Origin: DATKPA01 sp051955985
GTDB taxonomy: Bacteria > Planctomycetota > Phycisphaerae > WQYP01
DNA: 64,000 nucleotides
Direction: 5' to 3'
NCBI GenBank assembly: GCA_051955985.1
Contig: JBQCGD010000136.1
Location: 4,844 to 68,843, forward strand
Position numbers and translations under genes: made by a program. Below are positions 57,793 through 64,000 of this stretch, piece after piece (the first letter of the stretch is position 1; every line of letters starts with the position of its first letter). The notes beneath the pieces were generated by a model. It saw only the letters and a list, made by a program, of their open reading frames with translations. It made no database searches and was not told the origin of the DNA.

Positions 57793-60435
57793 ATGCGTGG
57801 GAAAAGTGGAACGGACTCAAACCGGGGATCAGGTGTGAGCGAAAAACAGGGAAAGATCGAGAAGCCGGAAGCACCCCAGGAACACCCAAAGCCGGAGGAA
57901 CCGCAAAAACCGGAGGGCCAGCCGAAGGAGGGCACCGGGGTGCGCGTCGTCTCCGCGCCCATGATGCAGGCCGTCCAGGTCCCCGAAGTGCTGGCGTTGT
58001 TGCCCGTCCGCGGGGCAGTCTCATTTCCCGGCGCCGTCATGCCCCTGACCATCGGCCGCCCGCGCAGCAAAAAGCTTCTCGATGAAGCGCTGACCGCAGA
58101 CAAAATCGTCGGCATCATCACGCAGCGCAACGAAGCCCACGAAGATCCCGAACCCAAGGACCTCTACGGCTTCGGGACCGCCTCGCTCGTGCTGAAAATG
58201 ATCCGGACGCAGGATGGCAATGCCAACATCCTGACGCACGGCCTGGTGCGCTTCCGCATCGTGGAGGTCGTGGAGACCGAGCCGTACATGCGCGCCAAGG
58301 TGGAGATCCTGCAGGATGTCGTTCCGGAAATGACGCCGGACTTCGAGCTGCTGATCAAATCGGTGCGCGAGCTCGCCGAGCGGATGATCCAGCTCACCCC
58401 CAACGTCCCCGATGAAGCCGGCAGCATCATCCAGAATATCGAGAATCCGGGCATGCTCGCGGATTTCCTCGCCGCGAATCTTTCAGGGGATTTCCAGGAA
58501 AAGCAGTCGCTGCTGGAAGAAATCGACATCAAAAAACGGCTGGAGCGCGTGCGCGAAAAGCTCGCGGCACGCATTGAGCTGCTGGAACTCCAGGAAAAAA
58601 TCCAGTCGCAGGTGCGATCCAGCATCGACAAATCGCAGCGGAATTACTATCTGCAGGAACAGATGAAGGCGATCCAGAAGGAACTGGGCGTCGATGGAGG
58701 CCCCGAAGCCGAAGTCGCCGAGCTGCGCAAGCGGCTCGACGAGGCGAAGCTGCCGGATAACGTGAAGAAGGAGACGGAGCGCGAACTCACGCGGCTGCAG
58801 GCAATTCCACAGGCCTCGCCCGAATACGGGGTGATCCGGACGTTCCTCGACACGGTCGCGGAACTGCCCTGGAGCAAGTCGACCAACGACGATCTCGACA
58901 TCAAAAAGGCGCGGCGGATCCTCGATCATGACCATTACGACCTGGAGAAGATCAAGCAGCGGATCATCGAGTATCTCGCGGTGCGGCGCTTGAATCCCAA
59001 TGGTCGCGGGCCAATTTTGTGCTTTGTCGGCCCGCCGGGCGTCGGGAAAACGTCCCTGGGCAAATCCATCGCCCAGTCGCTGGGGCGAAACTTCGTGCGC
59101 GTCTCTCTTGGCGGCGTGCGGGATGAGGCGGACATCCGCGGTCACCGGCGCACCTACGTCGGCGCGATTCCCGGGCGCATTATCCAGGAAATCCGCAAGG
59201 CAGGCTCAAACAATCCGGTGATGATGCTGGATGAAATCGACAAACTTGGAGCCGATTTCCGCGGCGATCCTTCGGCCGCGCTCCTGGAAGTGCTGGATCC
59301 GGAGCAGAACAACACCTTCACCGATCATTACCTCGGCGTGCCGTTCGATTTGTCGAAGGTGATCTTCATTGCGACGGCGAACATCATGGATCCCATTCCG
59401 CCGGCGCTGCGTGACCGCATGGAAGTCATCGAGGTCCCGGGCTACACGCAGCACGACAAGCTGCTGATCGCGCGGAAGTATCTGCTGCCCCGGCAGCTCC
59501 GGGAGCATGGCGTCACCGACAAGATGGTGAAGGTGCCCAACAAAACGCTGGAGGCGATCATCGATCGCTACACGCGGGAGGCGGGGGTGCGGAACCTCGA
59601 TCGGACGATTGCCTCGGTAATTCGCGGCGTGGCGGCGAAGATCGCGGAGGAGCTGGAATCGAAACCGGCGCCGGAAAAGCAGAATGGAAAAATCGAAAAT
59701 CGAAAATCGAAGATCGAAAATGTGATCACCGTCACGCCGGAAGATCTGAACAAGTACCTCGGGCCGGCGCGGTTCGAGTCGGAACTGGCGCAGCGCACGG
59801 CCTCTCCGGGCGTGGTGACGGGACTCGCGTACACCCCGGTCGGCGGCGAGATTCTGTTCATCGAGGCGACGCAGATGCCGGGCAAGGGCGGGCTGACGCT
59901 CACCGGACAGATCGGCGAGGTGATGCGGGAATCGGTGCAGGCGGCGTTTTCGCTGCTGAAACACAATGCGGGGCTCCTCGGGATTGATCCGAACATCTTT
60001 GCCGAAACCGATGTGCACGTGCATGTGCCGGCCGGGGCGATTCCGAAGGATGGGCCTTCCGCGGGGATTGCGATGTACACGGCGCTGGCGTCGCTGTTCA
60101 CGGGGAAGACCGTGCGGCCGGATGTGGCGATGACCGGCGAGATCACGCTGCGCGGCCTGGTGCTGCCGATCGGCGGCGTGAAGGAAAAGGTGATTGCGGC
60201 ACAGCGGGCGGGGATCAAAACGGTGATTTTGCCCGAGCGGAATCGCAAGAACCTGGAGGAGATCCGGGAAGATGTGCGGAAGCTTTTGAAGTTTGAATTT
60301 GCGAGCAATGTCGAGGAGGTGCTCGCGATTGCCTTCAAGGGCGGGACCCCTGCGAAAAACGGGCGGCATCCGGGACATACGGTGAACGGCAAATCCAAAC
60401 CTGCGGCTCGAAAGGCGCTTCCCAATCCACGATGA
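57793..60435 (+). CDS. lon: ATP-dependent Lon protease
   Basis: 880 aa. Charged Pro/Glu/Lys-rich N-terminal extension (~55 residues), LON substrate domain (LALLPVRGAVSFPGAVMPL), coiled-coil, AAA+ domain with GPPGVGKTSLGKSIAQ (P-loop 413-420) and MMLDEIDKLG, and the protease domain with the catalytic Ser756 in DGPSAGIAMY and Lys in GGVKEK. Between the AAA+ lid and the protease domain lies an extra segment (NGKIENRKSKIEN) coded by an intergenic-type repeat (59686-59721). The gene overlaps lipB by 4 bp. Confidence 0.97.
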   Translation: MRGKSGTDSNRGSGVSEKQGKIEKPEAPQEHPKPEEPQKPEGQPKEGTGVRVVSAPMMQAVQVPEVLALLPVRGAVSFPGAVMPLTIGRPRSKKLLDEALTADKIVGIITQRNEAHEDPEPKDLYGFGTASLVLKMIRTQDGNANILTHGLVRFRIVEVVETEPYMRAKVEILQDVVPEMTPDFELLIKSVRELAERMIQLTPNVPDEAGSIIQNIENPGMLADFLAANLSGDFQEKQSLLEEIDIKKRLERVREKLAARIELLELQEKIQSQVRSSIDKSQRNYYLQEQMKAIQKELGVDGGPEAEVAELRKRLDEAKLPDNVKKETERELTRLQAIPQASPEYGVIRTFLDTVAELPWSKSTNDDLDIKKARRILDHDHYDLEKIKQRIIEYLAVRRLNPNGRGPILCFVGPPGVGKTSLGKSIAQSLGRNFVRVSLGGVRDEADIRGHRRTYVGAIPGRIIQEIRKAGSNNPVMMLDEIDKLGADFRGDPSAALLEVLDPEQNNTFTDHYLGVPFDLSKVIFIATANIMDPIPPALRDRMEVIEVPGYTQHDKLLIARKYLLPRQLREHGVTDKMVKVPNKTLEAIIDRYTREAGVRNLDRTIASVIRGVAAKIAEELESKPAPEKQNGKIENRKSKIENVITVTPEDLNKYLGPARFESELAQRTASPGVVTGLAYTPVGGEILFIEATQMPGKGGLTLTGQIGEVMRESVQAAFSLLKHNAGLLGIDPNIFAETDVHVHVPAGAIPKDGPSAGIAMYTALASLFTGKTVRPDVAMTGEITLRGLVLPIGGVKEKVIAAQRAGIKTVILPERNRKNLEEIREDVRKLLKFEFASNVEEVLAIAFKGGTPAKNGRHPGHTVNGKSKPAARKALPNPR
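59686..59721. repeat. AATCGAAA-type repeat inside lon
   Basis: Tandem ATCGAAA/ATCGAAG units, in frame within lon, of the same type as the intergenic sequence at 44461-44491. Far more AT-rich than the surrounding gene. Confidence 0.7.
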
Positions 60436-61139
60436 ACGGTCTTCTTCAAATCGTTGATGCCGGCCAGATGCCCTATCGTGCTGCGTGGGACTTGCAGCTT
60501 CAGTTGCATGAGCGGGTGCTTGCCGGGGAGGCGGGTTACGCGGCCGGCGCGGTCATGCTGGTGGAACATCCGGCGGTGGTGACGATTGGGCGGCGGCCGG
60601 ACGCGGAGAAGCATTTGCTCGCTTCCCCGAAGTTGCTGGAGCTGCGCGGCGTGGAGGTGGTGGAGACGGATCGGGGCGGAGACATCACGTTTCATGGGCC
60701 GGGGCAGATGGTGGCGTACCCGATCATTGATCTAAACCGGTACAAGCTGAACATCCGGACCTATTTGTGCCTGCTGGAAGAAGCGGTGATCCGGACGTTG
60801 GCGGGGTTCGGGATTGCCGCGGAGCGGTCGGCGGGGGCGACAGGCGTGTGGACGAAGGATCCGCAGGCGCATGCGGCGGACGGGCTGGCGAAGATCTGCG
60901 CGATGGGGATCAAGATTCGGCGGTGGGTGACGTTTCACGGAATTGCGCTGAATGTCACGACGGATCTTTCGTACTTTGACCTGATCAATCCGTGCGGGCT
61001 CGGGCGGCCGGTGACGTCGATGCAGCGGCTGCTGGGGGAGAAGTGCCCGGAGATGGGGAGTGTGAAGTCGGCGTTTGTGGAGGCGCTCGACGCGCAGCTC
61101 ATGACTGCGGCGGCGCCGGCGTGCAACCTGCAAAAATGA
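60432..61139 (+). CDS. lipB: Lipoyl(octanoyl) transferase
   Basis: 235 aa. Transfers octanoyl from acyl carrier protein to lipoyl domains, first step of lipoate cofactor synthesis. Motifs: VEHPAVVTIGRRPDAE, TDRGGDITFHGPGQMVAYP, KICAMGIKIRRWVTFHGIALNV (catalytic Lys) and NPCGLGRPVTSM (acyl-accepting Cys). ATGA overlap with lon means coupled translation; an intrinsic terminator follows. Confidence 0.96.
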   Translation: MNGLLQIVDAGQMPYRAAWDLQLQLHERVLAGEAGYAAGAVMLVEHPAVVTIGRRPDAEKHLLASPKLLELRGVEVVETDRGGDITFHGPGQMVAYPIIDLNRYKLNIRTYLCLLEEAVIRTLAGFGIAAERSAGATGVWTKDPQAHAADGLAKICAMGIKIRRWVTFHGIALNVTTDLSYFDLINPCGLGRPVTSMQRLLGEKCPEMGSVKSAFVEALDAQLMTAAAPACNLQK

Positions 61140-61140
61140 G

Positions 61141-61171
61141 AAACGCCCGCAGGAAGGAGGCGGGCGTTTTT
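61141..61171 (+). terminator. Intrinsic terminator of the hsp20-lon-lipB unit
   Basis: AAACGCCCGC pairs with GCGGGCGTTT (10 bp, 9-nt loop), then a T-run; 1 bp after the lipB stop. Confidence 0.9.
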
Positions 61172-61200
61172 CGGGAAAGCTGATTCATGGTCGTCGGACG

Positions 61201-61956
61201 TTACTGCCCGACCCTGGCGATCTTGGGTTGCACGGGATCGGGAGCAATGTTGTTGGTTTTGATCTTCAACATTGCGACCGCATCGGTGCCCTTGGGGGCC
61301 TGGATGACATCGGCGGGCGCAGTGATCAGCACGGTATTGTAGGCGATTTCCTTGCCGTCCTTGCCGGGGACGGAGAGCTGCGGCGACTTGCCGGGAGGAA
61401 CGGCGCCGTTGGCGAGGATAACGACGGCGGTCCTGGTTTTGTCATCGACGATGGCCTTGCCGACGGTCTTGCCGGAGTCTTTGTCCTTGAATGTGATCTG
61501 GTTGGCGTTGGGGTTGAGGAAGGCGGCGAGGGCGACGTTGCGTTCCTTGGCCTGCTGCTGCATTGCGGCGACCTGGCCCTGGGTGTTCTGGAGCTGGGTC
61601 TGCGTGGAGAGGTTGAACCAGGCGCCGGCGGCGAGGAAGGCGAGGGCGGCGTAGAAGCCCCAGCGGTAGAAGCGGCCGGTGTCGCGGGTGACTTTGCGGT
61701 AGTCTTCCATGCGGAAGGTGGTCGGTGCGGTGGCCTGGAGGAGGCGGCCGCGGAGATCGGCGGGGGGGGCCATGTAGGGGCTGGCGGAGGCGAGGCGGGC
61801 GACGGTTTCGCGCAACTGGCGGTCAAGGCGGCGGGCATCGTCCCCTGCGGCGGCGACTTCCTGCTGGTAGGCAGCGGATTCGGCCGGGGTGTTGGCGCCC
61901 AGCGCTTCGGAAGCGGCTGCGTCGATGAGCTGCTGGTTGAGGGAATTTCTGGTCAT
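61201..61956 (-). CDS. RskA-like membrane anti-sigma factor
   Basis: 251 aa. An N-terminal cytoplasmic helical part (residues ~1-95, AAYQQEVAAAGDDARRLDRQ, ADLRGRLLQA), one membrane helix (FYAALAFLAAGAWFNL) and an extracytoplasmic RskA-type domain (ALAAFLNPNANQITFKDK, AVVILANGAVPPGK, VLITAPADVIQAPKGT). It holds the ECF sigma factor inactive until proteolysis. Its ATG shares a base with the sigma stop (TAATG). Confidence 0.88.
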   Translation of the reverse strand: MTRNSLNQQLIDAAASEALGANTPAESAAYQQEVAAAGDDARRLDRQLRETVARLASASPYMAPPADLRGRLLQATAPTTFRMEDYRKVTRDTGRFYRWGFYAALAFLAAGAWFNLSTQTQLQNTQGQVAAMQQQAKERNVALAAFLNPNANQITFKDKDSGKTVGKAIVDDKTRTAVVILANGAVPPGKSPQLSVPGKDGKEIAYNTVLITAPADVIQAPKGTDAVAMLKIKTNNIAPDPVQPKIARVGQ

Positions 61957-62732
61957 TAGACACGCTCCTCTGCTGCGACGGCGCCGGCGACTTCGACGAG
62001 GGCTTCGCCCATGAGTTCGCGGAGACTGTCGCGGATTTTGATAAGTCCCAGCCGGATGCGGGTTTTGATGGTGCCGAGTGGGACGTTAAGTTTTTCGGAG
62101 ATTTCGACGTGCGTCAGGCCGTCGAAAAATGCGAGTTCGATGGCGTGTTTCTGGTCCTGGGGGAGTTCGGCGAGGGCGCGGCGGACGTTGATGGCGTCTT
62201 CACGGGAGATGGCGAGGTCTTCGGGCCAGTCTTCGGCGTCGGGGGCGTCGGGGAGGTTGTCGCCGACGGGTTTGAGGATGATGCCGGCGTTGCGGGAGCG
62301 GAGGCGGTCGAGGATGCGGGTGCGGGCGATCATCATGATCCAGGCTTCGGGGCTGCCGCGGGTGGTGTCGTAGTTGGCGGCCTGGCGCCAGACCTGGATG
62401 AAGATGTCCTGGGTGACATCCTCGGCGGCGGGGCGGTCGCGGAGCATGCGGACGGCGAGGGAGAAGACGACGGGGCCCATCTGGTCGTAGCAGCGGGCGA
62501 GGGCGGCGTGTTCGCCGCGGGCCATGCGCTGGAGGAATTCGAGGAGGGGGTTCGGTTCGTTGGAGCGACTCACAGCAGACGATCTCCTGGTTAAACGTGC
62601 GGGCTGTTGCTCGCGGACGTTGCCGCCGCTGAGCCCCACGTTTCCATGATCGTCGTCGACGGGAAGCAATGCAACCTCTCCGTTTACCGAGGGTTGAAGC
62701 TGTGTGTCGAGGAGCGTCACATCGGACCTCAT
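61956..62732 (-). CDS. ECF RNA polymerase sigma factor (SigK-like)
   Basis: 258 aa as drawn. Region 2: CYDQMGPVVFSLAVRMLRDR, AAEDVTQDIFIQVWRQA, SPEAWIMMIARTRILDRLR; region 4: ALAELPQDQKHAIELAFFDG, THVEISEKLNVPLGTIKTRI. The ATG at 62732 overlaps the stop of an upstream frame (ATGA) and has no ribosome site of its own. A GTG at 62573 with AGGAG 10 nt upstream would give a 205-aa protein of the usual ECF length and may be the main start. It forms an operon with the anti-sigma gene. Confidence 0.93.
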   Translation of the reverse strand: MRSDVTLLDTQLQPSVNGEVALLPVDDDHGNVGLSGGNVREQQPARLTRRSSAVSRSNEPNPLLEFLQRMARGEHAALARCYDQMGPVVFSLAVRMLRDRPAAEDVTQDIFIQVWRQAANYDTTRGSPEAWIMMIARTRILDRLRSRNAGIILKPVGDNLPDAPDAEDWPEDLAISREDAINVRRALAELPQDQKHAIELAFFDGLTHVEISEKLNVPLGTIKTRIRLGLIKIRDSLRELMGEALVEVAGAVAAEERV

Positions 62733-63421
62733 AAAGGTGATTCATGAGGGTTTACGGAAGGCGAATGGGGGCGGATGGGACAATTTGCGGGATTCTGTGG
62801 ATGGGGTGAGCAGGGGGTGGTCCGAAAAGGGTGGGGGGAGATTGCCAAGTGTGGGTACGTCATTGGCAATCTGTCGTTTTTTAGCGAAAAACGCGGGTGG
62901 GGGTCTCCCCCCTCTCCGATGGGAATTGTGGGGAATGGCGTTTTTGATAGCGCCAGCTGAAGGTGATCAAGTTGTTGTTGGGGGAACCGCGTTTTTGGTA
63001 GCGCCAGCCGAAGGTGATCAAGTTCGGACCTTGAGAAACCGCGTTTTTGATAGCGCCAGCCGAAGATGATCAAGTTAGGGGGGAGAGAGGCGCGCGGGGA
63101 GAGAGGCGGGTTTGGTTGTGTGACTGCACCGGGGTGCAGGTTGTGGGTTTTTGAGTTGGAAATGAGGGTGGGCGAAGAGCAACGTGCAACAGGTTGCAGG
63201 TGAGGGGTGGAAGTGCCTGCAACTGGTTGCATGGTGGTCGGGGGAGTGGCAGCATCTGGGTGCAGGGTGGGATGGATGGGGATGCAGTTAGGGGAGAGTT
63301 GGTTGACCGCCTGCGCGGGGGGAGTGCCGGGCATTCGAGGGGGAGAGGACCGCTCGCTCACGCTTGGGCTTCTGACGTCGGTTACGGTGTGCGGCGAGAT
63401 GCAGCGGTCGGTGATGCGCAT
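62729..63421 (-). CDS. Repeat-built 230-codon leader ORF upstream of the sigma gene
   Basis: The ATG at 63421 follows GGGAGGGG at about 5 nt and a TTGCCA-16-TATAAT promoter; the frame ends in TGA overlapping the sigma ATG. The first ~35 codons look ordinary (MRITDRCISPHTVTDVRSP). The rest is Pro/Ser/His-rich and made of the palindromic array (63125-63264), the three 36-nt units (62938-63076) and hairpin repeat A. No family is recognisable. It may be a real orphan protein, a coupling/attenuating leader, or a gene overrun by repeats. Confidence 0.4.
   Translation of the reverse strand: MRITDRCISPHTVTDVRSPSVSERSSPPRMPGTPPAQAVNQLSPNCIPIHPTLHPDAATPPTTMQPVAGTSTPHLQPVARCSSPTLISNSKTHNLHPGAVTQPNPPLSPRASLPPNLIIFGWRYQKRGFSRSELDHLRLALPKTRFPQQQLDHLQLALSKTPFPTIPIGEGGDPHPRFSLKNDRLPMTYPHLAISPHPFRTTPCSPHPQNPANCPIRPHSPSVNPHESPL
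62834..62885. repeat. Hairpin repeat family A, copy 3 (inverted)
   Basis: AGATTGCCAA (62839-62848) pairs perfectly with TTGGCAATCT (62863-62872). The loop and 3' flank match copy 2 on the other strand; stem bases CC/GG of copy 2 are TT/AA here. Confidence 0.8.
62938..63076. repeat. Three 36-nt direct repeats with 15-16-nt spacers
   Basis: Units at 62938-62973, 62989-63024 and 63041-63076 differ at one to three positions (consensus starts GCGTTTTTGATAGCGCCAGC and ends GGTGATCAAGTT). Spacers share the end AACC. The geometry is too tight for CRISPR and no cas gene is present. Confidence 0.85.
63125..63264. repeat. Array of four 14-bp palindromes TGCAAC-NN-GTTGCA type
   Basis: TGCACCGGGGTGCA (63125), TGCAACAGGTTGCA (63185), TGCAACTGGTTGCA (63218) and the degenerate AGCATCTGGGTGCA (63251). 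The first three have perfect 6-bp arms with an A-T to C-G covariation; the last three are spaced exactly 33 bp. Confidence 0.75.
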
Positions 63422-63449
63422 GGATTCCCCTCCCGATTTATATGTTCGT

Positions 63450-63477
63450 ATTATAGTCGGGTCAGGGGAAATGGCAA
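63450..63477 (-). promoter_or_regulatory. Sigma-70-type promoter for the sigma/anti-sigma operon
   Basis: On the minus strand TTGCCA (63477-63472), a 16-bp spacer and TATAAT (63455-63450). The predicted start site is near 63443, about 20 nt before the GGGAGGGG ribosome site and ATG at 63421. Confidence 0.65.
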
Positions 63478-63967
63478 GAGAATTTGGAACACGGGGATGA
63501 GAGTGAGGCGATGGTGGATGTGGATGATTCTGTCGCCTGATCCCTGCCGGTGCATGGAAAATAGGATTCAACGAGTTGCGTCCCCGTATCTGTCCCTCGA
63601 TTGATAGAAAAGGATGTTTGACCCCTTTTCTTCGTCTCCAACAATTTTGGTCGATCCGAACTATCTCGAACTCGCCACTTCTCGACCCGGCCTCCGGTAA
63701 ATAGATTGGAAAGAAACCCCGCCAATCGGGCGGTCGATGTTAGGCCGATTTACGCCGGAGTTGATCCAACTAGTACATATTCGATGACGCGTGCAAGCGA
63801 CCGTTCGGTGAAGTAATACGGTATTTCTGCGCGAGCCGCTTAGGCGGAAATGACGACGGACACAATTCTGTTCGGCTCGAAGATTGCTAAGCAAGGTTTG
63901 TTGTCCGGCTCAGGGTTAATAAAGTCTTAACTTGCGCGATGGCGGATCATGTGGCATGATCTGGGAC
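63478..63967. other. 490-bp intergenic region between the sigma operon and the last gene
   Basis: Balanced base composition, no frame with family signal. Ends in the inverted repeat at 63945-63961 and must contain the promoter of the gene starting at 63968. A GTTAA...TTAAC inverted pair lies at 63914-63930. Confidence 0.5.
63945..63961. promoter_or_regulatory. Inverted repeat GATCATG-TGG-CATGATC before the last start codon
   Basis: Perfect 7-bp arms with a 3-bp spacer ending 6 bp before the ATG at 63968, overlapping where a ribosome site would lie. It could be an operator or an RNA hairpin controlling initiation. Confidence 0.5.
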
Positions 63968-64000
63968 ATGGCAAAGCCGCGACGCGAAGCTGTCACCGAA
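63968..64000 (+). CDS. Start of a gene truncated by the window edge
   Basis: ATG at 63968 opens 11 codons (MAKPRREAVTE) to the end of the window. Too short to identify. The upstream palindrome and AT-rich segment support a real start. Confidence 0.4.
   Translation, partial: MAKPRREAVTE

Noticed and set aside
62938..63076. Possible minimal CRISPR array
   Set aside because: Spacers of 15-16 nt are too short and partly alike, and no cas genes occur; recorded as a tandem repeat.
1..64000. Insertion sequences, prophage genes or integrases
   Set aside because: No transposase, integrase, phage structural gene or attachment-site duplication was recognised anywhere in the window.

Overview
The window is high-GC bacterial DNA carrying the traits of a free-living carbohydrate-degrading member of the Planctomycetota/PVC group, perhaps a Phycisphaerae or Tepidisphaerales relative. 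The clues are a type II/IV-like prepilin protein among secreted glycosidases, many lipoproteins and CAZymes, an SUI1 factor, a DUF3141 module and many short intergenic repeat families. This is an inference from gene content; no rRNA or other phylogenetic marker is present.

Layout. (1) 1-13.1 kb is an extracellular polysaccharide-degradation locus: a beta-helix pectate-lyase-like protein (cut by the left edge) coupled to a 69-aa secreted peptide, a GH2 beta-galactosidase, a GH79 enzyme, a prepilin-like protein, a GH67-like lipoprotein, a DUF3826 protein and a BNR-MORN protein. (2) 13.3-20.2 kb is a complete F1Fo ATP synthase operon, atpBEFHAGDC, on the minus strand. (3) 20.4-27.1 kb, divergent from it, is an acyl-phosphate module: a Pta/Ptb-family enzyme, an acetate kinase, a DUF3141 alpha/beta-hydrolase with a PhaC-like Cys-Asp-His triad, a lipoprotein, and a second acetate-kinase homologue whose ATP site is destroyed. 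(4) 27.1-30.9 kb has a NarL-type two-component pair and PPK2. (5) 31.2-39.6 kb is a tripartite RND efflux operon ending in a dCache-HAMP-PP2C phosphatase. (6) 39.6-43.0 kb holds small envelope lipoproteins (DUF2959-like, DUF3300, DUF2950). (7) 43.2-46.0 kb: tRNA-Arg(CCU) lying 2 nt before ribD, then a Tat-exported flavin amine oxidase. (8) 46.3-54.5 kb: a glycosyltransferase/UDP-galactopyranose-mutase-like fusion and three signal-less glycosidases. (9) 55.0-61.1 kb is housekeeping: MltA, SUI1, Hsp20, Lon, LipB. (10) 61.2-64.0 kb: an ECF sigma/anti-sigma pair preceded by a repeat-built leader, and the first codons of a rightward gene.

Most unusual signals: the pseudo-acetate kinase; the PhaC-like DUF3141 protein beside acyl-phosphate enzymes; a palindrome of the form CTCGTAA-N2-TTACGAG (two near-perfect copies, two degenerate) upstream of atp, pta, ppk2 and the RND operon; a well-formed promoter, ribosome site and ATG leading into a 230-codon repeat-made ORF coupled to the sigma gene; hairpin repeat families with compensatory stem changes; a ribD start almost touching a tRNA; and an intergenic repeat sequence inside lon. 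Together the central genes (ATP synthase, acyl-phosphate module, polyphosphate kinase) form a neighbourhood devoted to phosphoryl and energy metabolism.
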